Source of the DNA: Polynucleobacter sp. 73C-SIWE
GTDB lineage: Bacteria; Pseudomonadota; Gammaproteobacteria; Burkholderiales; Burkholderiaceae
Reading direction: 5' to 3'
Assembly: GCF_018882465.1 (NCBI RefSeq)
Contig: NZ_JACVOK010000002.1
Span: forward strand, 434,001 to 498,000
DNA length: 64,000 nt
A program made the position numbers and the translations under genes. Shown in pieces: positions 1 through 10,722 of the stretch. The notes under the pieces are model-generated. The model ran no database searches and was not told where the DNA came from. It worked only from the letters and a program-made list of their open reading frames with translations. Each line of letters begins with the position of its first letter. Positions within the stretch are counted from its first letter, which is position 1.

Positions 1-1
1 T

Positions 2-898
2 GCAGCCAGTTTTCTGCAGAATCAGCTCAGCAACTCTGTTTTAGGCTTAAATCGCACCTTTTCTCCGCAAATCGCCCAGGGCCATAGTTCTGTCCGACTG
101 GTTGGTTACTGCAATCCAAAAGGAAGGCTGCTTGCGAGCGCCTGGCTTGGCCTATTTCCTAGTGATGAAACCACGGATGATCGTTTTGCTTTATTTATCT
201 CAAAAGATATTGCAGCAACTACAACCAAGCGTTTATCCATGTTTGTTTTACGTTCCAAAGTCAAAGTAACGGATGCCTCATCGGAGTGGAATATTTCTGG
301 GCTAACTGACAGCAATGCAAATCTTGCAGATTTTATTATTGGTGATGATCAGATTGCTCTGCGTCTACCAGATGTTTTAGTAGATGAAAAATCTTCTGCA
401 CGAGTATTATTGGCACAAAGAGTGAATGCAAATCAATCTTTGAGTGGTGACTCAACTCAATGGGATCATCTTGAGGTAATGAGTGCTATCCCTAGAATTG
501 TTCTAGCAACACAGGAACAATTTGTTCCGCAAATGATTAACTTTGAATCGGTTGCTGGAGTGGACTTTAAAAAAGGTTGTTATCCAGGACAAGAAATTGT
601 GGCTCGCAGCCAATATCGTGGGGCGATTAAAAGACGTCTTCAGCTGGCTCATATTGAGCTCGATGCCATGACCAACCATTCTGCAGCCCCAGGAATTGAG
701 CTTTTCCATTCAAATGACCCATCCCAGCCAGCAGGGATGGTGGTTCTATCAGCCCTCTCCCCTCTAGAACCCCGCCGAATCGACCTCCAGCTTGAGTGCA
801 AATTAGAGGCGCTCGAAAGTGGGAATATTCATCTTGGAAGTGCCCAAGGACCTGTGTTAAAAATAGATTCATTGCCTTACCCATTAATTGAAATTTAG
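2..898 (+). CDS. ygfZ: YgfZ/GcvT-like folate-binding protein, 5' end cut by window
   Basis: The reading frame is open from the first complete codon, so the true start lies upstream. The protein carries the YgfZ signature KGCYPGQEIVAR, followed by a GAIKRRL segment, and an early stretch CNPKGRLLAS typical of the family. YgfZ is a tetrahydrofolate-dependent cytosolic protein that helps maintain certain Fe-S enzymes. It is related to the glycine cleavage T protein but lacks aminomethyltransferase activity. The conserved Cys of KGCYPG is the residue considered functionally essential. The next gene starts 14 bp downstream on the same strand. The family assignment is firm; only the N-terminus is missing. 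Confidence 0.93.
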   Translation, partial: AASFLQNQLSNSVLGLNRTFSPQIAQGHSSVRLVGYCNPKGRLLASAWLGLFPSDETTDDRFALFISKDIAATTTKRLSMFVLRSKVKVTDASSEWNISGLTDSNANLADFIIGDDQIALRLPDVLVDEKSSARVLLAQRVNANQSLSGDSTQWDHLEVMSAIPRIVLATQEQFVPQMINFESVAGVDFKKGCYPGQEIVARSQYRGAIKRRLQLAHIELDAMTNHSAAPGIELFHSNDPSQPAGMVVLSALSPLEPRRIDLQLECKLEALESGNIHLGSAQGPVLKIDSLPYPLIEI

Positions 899-912
899 GA
901 CTTTTAGTAGAC

Positions 913-1755
913 ATGTGTCTCATCCTTTTTGCCTGGCAATCTCATCCAGACTACCCATTGGTAGTTGCGGCTAATCGCGATGAATTTTACGAGCGCGACA
1001 CTGCTGGCATTTCTTGGTGGCCTGAACACCCACATGTTTTAGCTGGCAGAGATCGTGCAGATGTTTTAGGAAGTCCCGGCACATGGTTAGGTTTTACGAA
1101 AACCGGTAAATTCGCAGCGCTCACTAATGTTAGAGCGCCCAGCGAAAAAAATCCAGACTCCAGAACACGTGGTGAGCTTTCATTAATGTATCTTGCCGGC
1201 AAAGATGGTCCAGCCACTTTTATTCAAGAGAATGTAAAGCGTTTCCAAAATTACAATGGCTTTAATCTTTTGATGGCTGATTTAAGTAATCCTGAAAATG
1301 CGCAGATGCATTGGGTAAGTAATCGCATGATGATGGGTCAAACGATTCGTCCACGCAAAGTCTTCCCCCAACAACCGCTGGAGGCTGGAGTCTACGGGCT
1401 CTCTAATGCCATGCTAGATACACCATGGCCTAAGGTCAATCATCGAGTGGCCGCTTTTGCTCAAACTCTTGCGATGGATAGCGGTCAACTGAAGAATGCA
1501 GACCATTATCTAAAGCTGTTATCCGATACACATCATGCAAGTGATCATGAGTTACCCAATACAGGTGTTAGCCGTGAATGGGAAAAAGCCCTGTCACCTG
1601 CTTTTATTAAAACGGATACTTATGGAACGCGCTCAAGCACTGTGCTGAGGGTACGTAAAGATGGTCAGTTTGAAATGGTTGAGCGTCGATTTGATGCTAC
1701 GGGCACTGTTGGTCATGACGTAATTACTGGTGCTCTGAGTGCTGCACCAGTTTAA
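913..1755 (+). CDS. NRDE (TANGO2) family protein
   Basis: A 280-residue protein starting MCLILFAW, with the family-naming motif AANRDEFY near residue 22 and a following segment (AGRDR, GTWLGFTKTGKFAALTNVR) typical of NRDE/TANGO2 proteins. Length matches the family (about 250-280). The biochemical role is not settled; the eukaryotic homologue TANGO2 is linked to heme or lipid handling. The conserved Cys at position 2 is retained. It follows ygfZ closely and probably shares its transcript. The family is clear and the function is not. Confidence 0.88.
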   Translation: MCLILFAWQSHPDYPLVVAANRDEFYERDTAGISWWPEHPHVLAGRDRADVLGSPGTWLGFTKTGKFAALTNVRAPSEKNPDSRTRGELSLMYLAGKDGPATFIQENVKRFQNYNGFNLLMADLSNPENAQMHWVSNRMMMGQTIRPRKVFPQQPLEAGVYGLSNAMLDTPWPKVNHRVAAFAQTLAMDSGQLKNADHYLKLLSDTHHASDHELPNTGVSREWEKALSPAFIKTDTYGTRSSTVLRVRKDGQFEMVERRFDATGTVGHDVITGALSAAPV

Positions 1756-1769
1756 TGGCCCATCTTTTC

Positions 1770-2261
1770 TTAATCGTTTATTTCGCCACGTAGATCGTCA
1801 TTTACAACGCGGTCACCATCGGCGTTCCGAGTTGCTAATCGCTTGAGGTACTTGAACGTGCCTGTCGCCATACAACATACTTCACCTTGATCATTATAGA
1901 GCTTGGCCTCGCAGAAGGCCATAGTAGCTGTTCTACGAACGGTATCAGCGCGAACTCGTAAGATTCCATTGGCAGCCTGCATAAAATTATTTTTCAATTC
2001 AATCGTAACGACGCTGCGGTCAGCAGGATCTCCAGATCTAGCAGCAACGGCCATGGCCACATCCATCAGCGTGAGAAGTACGCCACCATGAGCTACCGCC
2101 CAAGTATTGGTGTGCTCAGGTTTCAAGGCCAGCAAAATCTCCCCTTTGCCCATTTCTGCGCTGAGGCAGCGAACCCCTAGCAACTTTAAAAATGGGACAT
2201 TTAATTCCTCACCTAAATTGGCAAGTTGGGCTTGGGGATTGATTTGGACATTTTTGTTCAT
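1770..2261 (-). CDS. PaaI-family hotdog thioesterase
   Basis: A 163-residue hotdog-fold protein with the PaaI/YdiI-type motif HGGVLLTLMDVAMA around residue 78, where the acyl-CoA thioesterase active site and dimer interface lie. Such enzymes hydrolyse small acyl-CoA or aryl-CoA thioesters in the cytoplasm. It is convergent with the upstream NRDE gene (14 bp gap) and divergent from selO. The ATG start is at the 5' end of a well-conserved region. The substrate cannot be read from the sequence. Confidence 0.85.
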   Translation of the reverse strand: MNKNVQINPQAQLANLGEELNVPFLKLLGVRCLSAEMGKGEILLALKPEHTNTWAVAHGGVLLTLMDVAMAVAARSGDPADRSVVTIELKNNFMQAANGILRVRADTVRRTATMAFCEAKLYNDQGEVCCMATGTFKYLKRLATRNADGDRVVNDDLRGEIND

Positions 2262-2316
2262 GGGGTCATTTTAGTAGCTCAAACACCGTTTGTGAAATCC
2301 ACCTAGAATAGTTGCC

Positions 2317-3783
2317 ATGGCCTTTACTTTACGTGGCGATGACGCCGTTCAAGAGCTCCAACCAAGCCCTATTCCAGAGCCCTATTGGGTAGGCTTTTCA
2401 TCTTCGGCAGCGAAATTGATCAATATTCCTCTAAACGAGAACGGCTATCCACAAGATGAATCTTGGCTGGCGGTCTTAGCGGGGAATTCCTTGGTAACGC
2501 AGTCATCTCAATTTTCACAACCCATTGCAACGGTTTACAGCGGTCATCAATTTGGTGTTTGGGCTGGTCAATTAGGCGATGGCCGCGCAATCTTGCTAGG
2601 CGAAATTGCTAACCAAGAGTTGCAGCTCAAAGGCGCCGGTAAAACACGTTACTCACGCATGGGTGATGGCCGAGCTGTTTTGCGCTCTTCCATACGAGAA
2701 TTTTTATGCAGCGAAGCAATGTACGCTTTAGGCATTCCTACTAGCAGAGCGCTTTCTGTAGTGGGTTCAGATTTACCTGTAATACGTGAGACCAAGGAAA
2801 CCGCTGCGGTATGCGCTCGTTTAGCACCCAGTTTTATGCGCGTTGGGCATTTCGAGCATTTCGCTGCCACACAAAATATTGTTCGACTAAAAGAACTTGC
2901 TGATCAATTGATAGATCAGCACTATCCAGATTGCAGTAGCGCTCAAGATCCGTATTTAGAACTGTTTCACAAGATTTGCGAGAGAAATGCTCGCTTGGTT
3001 GCCCAATGGCAAGGCGTGGGTTTTTGTCACGGAGTTCTGAATAGCGACAATATTAGCGTGTTGGGCATTACGATTGACTACGGCCCGTTTGGATTTTTGG
3101 ATCAATTTCAAATCGATCATATTTGCAATCACAGCGATCAAGGCGGTCGCTACGCCTACCACCGACAACCCCAAATCATGCACTGGAATATGGCCTGCTT
3201 AGCCAGCGCCTTCATTCCGCTCCTTGAATTAAATCACCCCCAAGAGGAATCTCAAGTGCTCCTCACTAAAGCACTCAGTCAATTCCCAGTTGTCTATGGA
3301 CAGGCTTGGCAAAAGCTATTCAGGCATAAGTTGGGCCTGGCGACTGAACAAGATGATGATGTTCAATTGATTGAGCGACTCCTCCAAGCAATGCATGATT
3401 CAAAGGTAGACTTCACAACACTGTTTCGCGGGCTTGCTAATATTAATACCGAAGCACCTACTACAGAAATCTCAATGCGGAATGACTTTATTGACCGCGA
3501 CTCGATGGATCAATGGTTTGGTGATTACATTGCCCGCTTAAAGTCTGAATCAAGCGTCGATGCTAAGCGCAAGCTCAATATGAATAGAGTCAATCCAAAA
3601 TATATATTACGCAATCATCTGGCTCAGGTAGCGATTGAAAAAGCCCAAGAGAAAGATTTTTCTGAGCTTGCCAAACTCTTACAAATTTTGGAGAGCCCAT
3701 TTGATGAGCAAGCGCAATTTGAAGGATACGCATCTCCCCCGCCGCCAGAATTAAGTGCTATTGAGGTCAGCTGTTCTTCTTAG
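2317..3783 (+). CDS. selO: Protein adenylyltransferase SelO
   Basis: A 488-residue SelO pseudokinase-fold protein. Visible signatures are [38 protein letters not shown] and the active-site region HGVLNSDN followed by DYGPFGF. SelO transfers AMP from ATP to Ser/Thr/Tyr of redox proteins and is implicated in oxidative-stress responses. Length equals the bacterial family norm. The Sec or Cys found at the extreme C-terminus of some homologues is represented here by the terminal VSCSS, which holds one Cys. msrB follows 34 bp later, suggesting a small redox-repair unit. Confidence 0.93.
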   Translation: MAFTLRGDDAVQELQPSPIPEPYWVGFSSSAAKLINIPLNENGYPQDESWLAVLAGNSLVTQSSQFSQPIATVYSGHQFGVWAGQLGDGRAILLGEIANQELQLKGAGKTRYSRMGDGRAVLRSSIREFLCSEAMYALGIPTSRALSVVGSDLPVIRETKETAAVCARLAPSFMRVGHFEHFAATQNIVRLKELADQLIDQHYPDCSSAQDPYLELFHKICERNARLVAQWQGVGFCHGVLNSDNISVLGITIDYGPFGFLDQFQIDHICNHSDQGGRYAYHRQPQIMHWNMACLASAFIPLLELNHPQEESQVLLTKALSQFPVVYGQAWQKLFRHKLGLATEQDDDVQLIERLLQAMHDSKVDFTTLFRGLANINTEAPTTEISMRNDFIDRDSMDQWFGDYIARLKSESSVDAKRKLNMNRVNPKYILRNHLAQVAIEKAQEKDFSELAKLLQILESPFDEQAQFEGYASPPPPELSAIEVSCSS

Positions 3784-3817
3784 TGTATTTGCATTCACTT
3801 CATTTAAGGAACTTCAT

Positions 3818-4228
3818 ATGAAAAAAACAGATCAAGAATACAAAAAATTACTCAGCGATATTGAATATCGAGTGACGAGAGAGGCTGCCACTGAAAGACC
3901 TTTTTCTGGTAAGTATTGGGACCATTGGGATAAAGGTCGGTATACCTGTGTCTGTTGCAATACGCCACTCTTTCTATCCGATACAAAATTTGACGCAGGC
4001 TGTGGGTGGCCGAGTTATAACAAACCCGAGGAAGAATCTGCCATTAAAGAGATTAAAGACACTAGCCACGGCATGATCCGCACTGAAGTACGCTGTGCCA
4101 ACTGCGATGCACATCTTGGCCATGTATTTGATGATGGCCCAGACCCTACCGGTTTGCGCTATTGCATTAATTCTGCATCCTTAAGCTTTGAGCCTAGCGC
4201 TAACGCTGAACTCACCAGCAAGCCATAA
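3818..4228 (+). CDS. msrB: Peptide-methionine (R)-S-oxide reductase MsrB
   Basis: The start is the ATG preceded by an AAGGA ribosome site 8 bases upstream; a longer reading frame upstream overlaps selO and is not MsrB-like. The 136-residue protein has both zinc-binding CxxC pairs (CVCC and CANC), the GCGWPSY motif and the catalytic Cys in RYCINSASL. It reduces methionine-R-sulfoxide in proteins, with regeneration normally by thioredoxin. No signal peptide, so cytoplasmic. It is co-oriented with selO upstream and yciB downstream. Confidence 0.95.
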   Translation: MKKTDQEYKKLLSDIEYRVTREAATERPFSGKYWDHWDKGRYTCVCCNTPLFLSDTKFDAGCGWPSYNKPEEESAIKEIKDTSHGMIRTEVRCANCDAHLGHVFDDGPDPTGLRYCINSASLSFEPSANAELTSKP

Positions 4229-4265
4229 ATACGGCCCTCAATGCAAATAGTTGGATAATCCCCTG

Positions 4266-4814
4266 ATGAAATTTTTATTCGATCTATTCCCAATTATTCT
4301 GTTCTTTATTGCCTTCAAATTTGGCGATATCTATACTGCGACGATTGTCGCCATGGTTGCAACCATTGGTCAGATCCTCTGGGTCTATTATCGCCATCGC
4401 AAGATTGATGCGATGCAGTGGATCAGCCTAGTGATGATTCTTGTATTTGGTAGCCTCACTATCTTTTTGCATGACAAGACCTTCATTCAGCTAAAGCCAA
4501 CTGCCCTTTACTGGCTATTTGCAGGTGCTTTATTTATTAGCGCCCAATTTTTTAGAAAGAATTGGATACAAGTGCTGATGGGTAAGCAAGTGACTTTGAA
4601 GCCAGAGAATTCTCATTCAGTTTGGCACCGGCTCAATATGGCTTGGGCCATCTTCTTCTTTTTTATGGGCGTTCTGAACCTCTACATTGCTTTTGAATTC
4701 TCTGAAGAGACTTGGGTCAACTTCAAATTGTTTGGCAGCACAGGTTTGCTAGTGGTCTTTGTGATTCTTCAAGGTATCTGGCTTTCGCGTCACATGGAGC
4801 ATCCGTCAGAATGA
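4266..4814 (+). CDS. yciB: Septation protein A / YciB membrane protein
   Basis: A 182-residue protein starting [18 protein letters not shown], the typical YciB N-terminus. An upstream in-frame TTG would add five atypical residues and was not used. It has about five hydrophobic membrane segments, with IAWAIFFF-like and [10 protein letters not shown] features of the IspZ/YciB family. YciB is an inner-membrane protein tied to cell-envelope integrity and septation. Its TGA stop overlaps the ATG of bolA (ATGA), which implies translational coupling. Confidence 0.92.
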   Translation: MKFLFDLFPIILFFIAFKFGDIYTATIVAMVATIGQILWVYYRHRKIDAMQWISLVMILVFGSLTIFLHDKTFIQLKPTALYWLFAGALFISAQFFRKNWIQVLMGKQVTLKPENSHSVWHRLNMAWAIFFFFMGVLNLYIAFEFSEETWVNFKLFGSTGLLVVFVILQGIWLSRHMEHPSE

Positions 4815-5095
4815 GCATCAACCAAGTCCGCATCGCCCTTTTTGAACAAGATCTGCAAAAGGCATTTTCCATTGAACATCTTCAGATTGACGATGAGAGC
4901 CATTTACACGCTGGTCATGCGGGTGCAGCCAGTGGCGGCGGGCACTTTAAGCTCACGATTGTTGCCCCAGAATTTAAGGGTTTGAACTTAGTGGCACGAC
5001 ACCGTGCTGTCTATGCAGCCCTCAATCGTCATATCCCACTAGAAATCCACGCCTTGACCATTCATGCAATGGCGCCTGGAGAGGCCGCAACTTAA
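4811..5095 (+). CDS. BolA family protein
   Basis: The start is the ATG that overlaps the yciB stop; longer reading runs back inside yciB and is rejected. The 94-residue protein has the BolA core: a HAGH segment, [26 protein letters not shown] and a C-terminal HALTIHA. BolA proteins pair with monothiol glutaredoxins in Fe-S and iron signalling. The GGGHF segment fits a BolA/YrbA-like member rather than a transcription factor of another fold. yciB-bolA-ppiC is a common betaproteobacterial gene order. Confidence 0.9.
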   Translation: MSINQVRIALFEQDLQKAFSIEHLQIDDESHLHAGHAGAASGGGHFKLTIVAPEFKGLNLVARHRAVYAALNRHIPLEIHALTIHAMAPGEAAT

Positions 5096-5155
5096 GGCTG
5101 CATTACACTTAGCAGCAACAAACCATTTACCCCAACTTTTTATTTATTGACCACC

Positions 5156-5947
5156 ATGCGGAAATCACACCAGCTTCTCTCACTCAGCCTTTTAGTAAGT
5201 CTTCTATCTAGCAACGTCTTCGCTCAGAACGCGGTCATTGTGAATGGGAAATCAATCCCTAAAGCCCAATTGGATAAATTGGTACAGAAATCAGGTCAGC
5301 CAGATAATCCTCAAGTACGTGATCAAGCCCGTGAAATGCTGGTTACCCGTGAATTAATTTTGCAGGAAGCCGATAAGCGTGGAGTGATTCAAAAAGAATC
5401 TGTGCGAGATCAATTGGAGCAAGCGCGCGTTGGAGTATTAGTTGCAGCGGTATTTGAGGACTATGCTGAAAAAGAAGGTGTTGCAGATGCAGACCTCAAG
5501 GCCGCGTATGAAACCGTTAAGTCCCAGTACACCGGCAAGGAATATCACGTAGAGCATATTTTGGTCGAAAAAGAAGCTGATGCAAAAGCAATCATTGCTC
5601 AGATTAAGGCTGGCGGTAACTTTGAAGAGATTGCCAAAGCAAAATCCAAAGATCCTGGCTCTGCTAAGGATGGTGGAGACCTAGGCTGGGTTTCTGATAA
5701 AGCCCTAGTTCCTGAGTTTTCAAAGGCGATGGTTCAACTCAAGAATGGCCAAATCACTGATAAACCCGTGAAGTCTCAATTTGGATATCACATCATCAAA
5801 ATGCTAGATTCTCGTGATGTGAAGCCACCAAGCCTTGATGAGATCAAAGATCAACTGAAACAAGTAATCATGGCTGATCAGAATTGGCAAAAAGCGAAGT
5901 TCTCAGAGATGATGCAAAAACTGCGTGCTAAGGCCAAGATTCAGTAA
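5156..5947 (+). CDS. Exported parvulin-type peptidyl-prolyl isomerase (PpiC)
   Basis: The start is the ATG; a TTG three codons upstream is less likely. Of 263 residues, 1-23 are a signal peptide with an FAQ cleavage site, 25-110 a SurA_N-like chaperone region, and 130-218 a PpiC rotamase domain (VEHILV, DGGDLGWV, QFGYHIIKM). It should act in the periplasm as a folding factor for outer-membrane or exported proteins. It is the last gene of the co-oriented group before a convergent MFS gene. Confidence 0.9.
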   Translation: MRKSHQLLSLSLLVSLLSSNVFAQNAVIVNGKSIPKAQLDKLVQKSGQPDNPQVRDQAREMLVTRELILQEADKRGVIQKESVRDQLEQARVGVLVAAVFEDYAEKEGVADADLKAAYETVKSQYTGKEYHVEHILVEKEADAKAIIAQIKAGGNFEEIAKAKSKDPGSAKDGGDLGWVSDKALVPEFSKAMVQLKNGQITDKPVKSQFGYHIIKMLDSRDVKPPSLDEIKDQLKQVIMADQNWQKAKFSEMMQKLRAKAKIQ

Positions 5948-5970
5948 GTCGTTTTTGCCTTAAGGCTTTC

Positions 5971-7128
5971 TTAAGGACTAGTGTAGCGGCGTGGTCTCAG
6001 TTTCTGAATGGCCATGCCAGCTAAACCACAGGCAAATGCCGACATAACAAAGACATCACGCGGTTGAGAGAGCTCCCAAATCCAACCCGCACAAAGCCCG
6101 CCTAATGTACCTCCCAAGCCATAAGAAACAGTCGCCATTAGGGCTTGCCCTCTTGCTTGAAGTGGTCCAGTAAACCAGCGTTGTAATAACTTGGTTGCTG
6201 CACTATGGTGAGCCGCAAAAGTTCCCGCATGGAGTATTTGCGCAAATATAAGAACTGAAGTGATGGGTAAAAAAGCAATCAAAATAAAGCGCACTACTCC
6301 AACTACAAAAGCACCTTGAAGAACAATTTCCGCATCTAAGCGACTGAGCACTTTGCTTTGGAAGTAAAAGAAGATCACTTCCGCAAATACTCCTAATGCC
6401 CAAAAAAGGCCGATTTGAAACTTGTCATAGCCAAGATCAGCAAGATAGAGTGAATAAAACACATACAGTGCCGCATGTGCAAACACCATAAAGAATCCGG
6501 ATAGTAAAAACCAACGGACATCTGGATTAAAGAGCACGACGAGTAATTCACCCCTCACCATTTTGCGACGTTCCATCTTAGGCTCATGCAATAAGAAGGT
6601 TACTGCGGCGAGGGAGAGCAGAACAACTGTACCTACAATCGGATAAAGCTCAATGGTGTTGCGTTGAAAGAGCTCACCGGCAGCAAGCACCATAAAGATG
6701 AAGCCTAAAGAGCCCCATAAGCGCAAACGCCCGTAACGCTTATCGAAAGAATTGTCTTTAAATAAAGCATGAACCGTTGCCGACTCACCCAACGGCATCA
6801 AGCTACTTAAAATAGTGTGGAGCACAAACATCCAAATAAAAAAGCTGATATAGCTCTGTAAAAAATAAATGGATAGAAAAACGAGTGCCGCTAAACACGC
6901 ACAAACCTGAATGATGCCTATGCGATTTGATAAAAAATCAGAAAGCCAGCCCCAGGAAAAAGGCCCAACTATTCGGGTGATTTGCAACATCGACATTAAG
7001 ATTGCAATTTCAATGACACTAAAGCCGCGATCTAAAAAGAATAAGCTAGCGTAAGGTGAAACTAAGCCGACGTAAGCAAAATATAAAAAGAAAAAGGACC
7101 CGAAGGCCCAGCGAAGCGAAGATGTCAT
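5971..7128 (-). CDS. MFS_1-like transporter (phenylpropionate/nucleoside type)
   Basis: A 385-residue protein with about twelve hydrophobic segments. The N-terminus (FFFLYFAYVGLVSPYASLFF) and the GPFSWGWLSDFL loop are typical of the MFS_1-like branch that holds 3-phenylpropionate and nucleoside symporters. The substrate cannot be deduced. It lies 13 bp downstream of aroC on the same strand and may be co-transcribed. Cytoplasmic membrane. Confidence 0.82.
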   Translation of the reverse strand: MTSSLRWAFGSFFFLYFAYVGLVSPYASLFFLDRGFSVIEIAILMSMLQITRIVGPFSWGWLSDFLSNRIGIIQVCACLAALVFLSIYFLQSYISFFIWMFVLHTILSSLMPLGESATVHALFKDNSFDKRYGRLRLWGSLGFIFMVLAAGELFQRNTIELYPIVGTVVLLSLAAVTFLLHEPKMERRKMVRGELLVVLFNPDVRWFLLSGFFMVFAHAALYVFYSLYLADLGYDKFQIGLFWALGVFAEVIFFYFQSKVLSRLDAEIVLQGAFVVGVVRFILIAFLPITSVLIFAQILHAGTFAAHHSAATKLLQRWFTGPLQARGQALMATVSYGLGGTLGGLCAGWIWELSQPRDVFVMSAFACGLAGMAIQKLRPRRYTSP

Positions 7129-7141
7129 CTATCTATATCAA

Positions 7142-8257
7142 TCAATCAGTTTTGGAGCCTGGCCGTGCTGATGGAATCGCTTTAGCGCTCACTATGACAT
7201 CTGCGCATTGAGCGCGGTGACGCAAGGCGTGATCCATGACCACTAAAGCCAACATGGCTTCGGCAATCGGAGTGGCGCGAATACCAACACAAGGATCATG
7301 ACGGCCCTTGGTTTGAACGGTAATGGGCTTGCCATCTAAGTCAATAGATTGCTTTGGACTCATGATGCTGGAGGTAGGCTTGATGGCGATAGATACGCGT
7401 AAATCCTGACCGCTACTAATACCGCCAAGAGTGCCGCCAGCATTATTAGTAGCAAAGCCATCTGGATGCATTTCATCACCGTGCTCACTGCCACGTTGAG
7501 CCACAGACTTAAAGCCGGAGCCAATCTCAACACCTTTAACTGCATTAATACCCATCATGGCATGCGCAATGTCTGCATCCAATTTATCAAAGAGAGGCTC
7601 ACCTAAACCAATCGGAGCATTGCGAGCGCGCACCTCAATTCGGGCACCACAAGAGTCCCCTGCTTTGCGCAGTTCATCCATATAAGTTTCGAGCTGAGGA
7701 ATGATGTCAGCATTTGCAGCAAAGAATGGATTCTTCTCCACCTGAGAAAGATCTTTAAAGGGAATCTCCACTGCACCCAACTGACTCATATAGCCGTAGA
7801 ACTCTGTGCCATATTGTTCATGAAGCCATTTTTTGGCAATCGCAGCTGCAGCAACTACAGGCGCAGTCAAACGAGCAGAGGAACGACCACCGCCGCGTGG
7901 ATCACGGAAGCCATATTTATGGTGATAAGCGTAGTCGGCATGACCCGGCCTAAAGGTTTGCAAGATATCACCGTAGTCTTGGCTACGTTGATCAGTATTG
8001 CGTATCAGCAGCCCAATGGGTGCACCAGTCGTTTTACCTTCGAAGACGCCAGACAGAATCTCTACCCGATCCTCTTCCTTGCGCTGGGTAACGTGACGAG
8101 ATGTGCCCGGCTTACGGCGATCAAGGTCTAACTGCAGATCTGCTTCGGATAAAAGCATGCCCGGAGGGCAGCCATCAACCACGGCACCAATCGCTGGACC
8201 GTGAGATTCACCAAAAGTGGTAACAGTAAAGAGGAGACCTAAAGTATTTCCTGACAT
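7142..8257 (-). CDS. aroC: Chorismate synthase
   Basis: A 371-residue AroC with the family signatures [21 protein letters not shown] at the N-terminus, a [11 protein letters not shown] segment, and a C-terminal [15 protein letters not shown]. It catalyses the last step of the shikimate pathway, EPSP to chorismate, with reduced FMN as cofactor. Length is normal (about 360). It runs minus-strand with an MFS gene directly downstream and a CBS-domain gene upstream. Confidence 0.97.
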   Translation of the reverse strand: MSGNTLGLLFTVTTFGESHGPAIGAVVDGCPPGMLLSEADLQLDLDRRKPGTSRHVTQRKEEDRVEILSGVFEGKTTGAPIGLLIRNTDQRSQDYGDILQTFRPGHADYAYHHKYGFRDPRGGGRSSARLTAPVVAAAAIAKKWLHEQYGTEFYGYMSQLGAVEIPFKDLSQVEKNPFFAANADIIPQLETYMDELRKAGDSCGARIEVRARNAPIGLGEPLFDKLDADIAHAMMGINAVKGVEIGSGFKSVAQRGSEHGDEMHPDGFATNNAGGTLGGISSGQDLRVSIAIKPTSSIMSPKQSIDLDGKPITVQTKGRHDPCVGIRATPIAEAMLALVVMDHALRHRAQCADVIVSAKAIPSARPGSKTD

Positions 8258-8310
8258 ATCGACATTATGTCATTTGTCAGGAATATAGGCTTAAAACAAG
8301 CGCTTAGGGG

Positions 8311-8766
8311 CTAGCTGGCAGCCTTTTCGGTGTCTTCTGGCCAATCACGAATATAGGCTTTGAGCATCGAATTTTCAAAATCTTGTGCTTCGACAACAGA
8401 CTTAGCAACGTCGTAAAAAGAGATTACGCCCATCAACATTTTTTGATCAACGACTGGTAAATAGCGAGCATGATCCACTAACATCATCCGACGAACCTCA
8501 TCAATCTCGGTCTCCATATTGCAAGTCAGCGGCTTTTGATTCATTACGGTGCGTACTGGAATGTCGTCTAACTTACCGTGATGTGTTGCCAACGCAGAGA
8601 TAACCTCGCGGAAAGTCAAGATACCTACTAGTTTGTCATAGTCCATGACAACCAATGAACCAACATCGTGTTCGCTCATGACGAGTACAGCAGTTTGAAG
8701 CACTGTGTCAGGTGCAACCGTAAATAAGGTGCTGCCCTTGACGCGCAAGATGTCACGAACTTTCAT
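8311..8766 (-). CDS. Two-CBS-domain protein
   Basis: The start is the ATG preceded by a GGAGATCAA ribosome site; an upstream extension of twenty residues has no support. The 151-residue protein consists of two CBS repeats (about 8-60 and 73-130) and a short acidic tail. CBS pairs bind adenosyl ligands such as AMP, ATP or SAM and act as energy sensors. No catalytic domain is attached, so the partner is unknown. Confidence 0.88.
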   Translation of the reverse strand: MKVRDILRVKGSTLFTVAPDTVLQTAVLVMSEHDVGSLVVMDYDKLVGILTFREVISALATHHGKLDDIPVRTVMNQKPLTCNMETEIDEVRRMMLVDHARYLPVVDQKMLMGVISFYDVAKSVVEAQDFENSMLKAYIRDWPEDTEKAAS

Positions 8767-8851
8767 TTGATCTCCAAAAACAATACATAAGGTATGTACA
8801 AGCCCAATATATCCCCAAGGACACATTCAATCAAGGGCTCTAAGCCTAGTT

Positions 8852-9700
8852 TTAGTAACGAATAACCCTAATGAGCCCGCTGCGGATATTGGGTAAATTG
8901 GCAACCAGGATGGCGCCAGCAAGAGTTATCCACCAGGTCATATAAATCCAAAGGAGACCCAAGGGGAAGATGGCAAAGGCACCGTAGACTGTTTTATAAA
9001 AGGCAGTATGACTTAGAAAAATGGCATAACCAAACTTCATTAATTCAAAACTGATGGCAGCAAAGAATGCACCTGAAAAAGCATCAGACCAAAGAATCTT
9101 GGAATAAGGCAAAACTTTATATACAACTGCGTAAACAGCGATCGCCAAAAAAATGGGTGCAATTGCGGCGAGTAGACGAAAACCAAACGAGACTGCTTCA
9201 ATCCAGCCTTCTGATGCACTAAAGAGAATACCGCTGAGATAGATGCCAACACCCAACAGTACGGGACCTAAGAAAGTAGCCGCGCTATAGATCAATACTT
9301 TTTTAACTAGAGGGCGACGTTCTTGTACTTTAAAGATTTGATTAAATGCCGCCTCGATCACTGCTAGTGTCATGATGGTAGTGATGACTAAGCCGATTAA
9401 GCCAATAAAAGTTAAGCCGCTCGCTTTTGAGGAAAACTGCTCTAAATAACTAAAGACTTGCTGGTTTAAACCGCCCGGCATATAGGTATCGAGAAGCCAG
9501 GTTCTGAAAGCATTTTTTACCTGAATGACGCTGGGCAGATAACCAATTAAGATAGTTGCAATGGTGAGCATTGGTACCAAAGACAAGGTAGTCGTAAATG
9601 CTAGACTGGCAGCGATCTGGTTCAAATTCAGACCACGATTACGCTCCCAGAGCTGTTTGCCCAGAGCAAGCCATAATTGGGGGTTACGAATAAGGCGCAT
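8852..9700 (-). CDS. YihY/BrkB-family inner membrane protein
   Basis: A 282-residue integral membrane protein with about six hydrophobic segments. Motifs of the YihY/virulence-factor BrkB family are visible: NLNQIAASLAFTTTLSLVPML and the terminal IYMTWWITLAGA. Once annotated as ribonuclease BN by mistake, the family's transport or envelope role is unresolved. It is divergent from wrbA, with a 22 bp gap that must hold both starts. Confidence 0.9.
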   Translation of the reverse strand: MRLIRNPQLWLALGKQLWERNRGLNLNQIAASLAFTTTLSLVPMLTIATILIGYLPSVIQVKNAFRTWLLDTYMPGGLNQQVFSYLEQFSSKASGLTFIGLIGLVITTIMTLAVIEAAFNQIFKVQERRPLVKKVLIYSAATFLGPVLLGVGIYLSGILFSASEGWIEAVSFGFRLLAAIAPIFLAIAVYAVVYKVLPYSKILWSDAFSGAFFAAISFELMKFGYAIFLSHTAFYKTVYGAFAIFPLGLLWIYMTWWITLAGAILVANLPNIRSGLIRVIRY

Positions 9701-9713
9701 CGCCGTATCATAA

Positions 9714-10325
<612 letters not shown>

Positions 10326-10330
10326 TCACA

Positions 10331-10720
10331 ATGCTGAAGAAAATTCTTGAGAAGAATCCCTACCAGCTGCTTGCAACTGCAGCCTTTGTAGATTTATTTA
10401 TTCTCTGTGTATGTTGGGAATGGTTTATCTCTCCCCTTCGCCCAGGAGGCTCTTGGCTCATTCTGAAAGGAATCCCTTTGCTTTTTGCCATTCCTGGTCT
10501 CTGGAAGGGCAAGGTTTACACCATGCAATGGGCTTCCATGTTAATTCTGCTCTACATCACCGAAGGCTTGGTGCGCATTCTTGAAACTGGCGCAAACTTT
10601 TGGATGGCGGTTTTGGAGACAACTCTTGCAACTACAGGTTTTGTTTGTTTACTAATTTATTTAAAGCCAATTAAGCAAGAAGCCAAAAGCTTAGCCAAGA
10701 AGAAAGCTCAGGCTAAGTAA
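10331..10720 (+). CDS. DUF2069 membrane protein
   Basis: A 129-residue protein with four predicted membrane helices. The pattern (WFISPLRPGG, KGIPLLFAIPGLWKGKVYTMQWASML) matches the DUF2069 family commonly found next to wrbA in proteobacteria. The C-terminus is a lysine/alanine-rich cytoplasmic tail. Function unknown. Its position between wrbA and an FAD-linked dehydrogenase suggests a membrane link to quinone redox, but that is only context. Confidence 0.85.
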   Translation: MLKKILEKNPYQLLATAAFVDLFILCVCWEWFISPLRPGGSWLILKGIPLLFAIPGLWKGKVYTMQWASMLILLYITEGLVRILETGANFWMAVLETTLATTGFVCLLIYLKPIKQEAKSLAKKKAQAK

Positions 10721-10722
10721 CT

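Noticed and set aside
5954-5985. Terminator after the ppiC gene
   Set aside because: A CCTTAAG/CTTAAGG stem is present but no T run follows on either strand.
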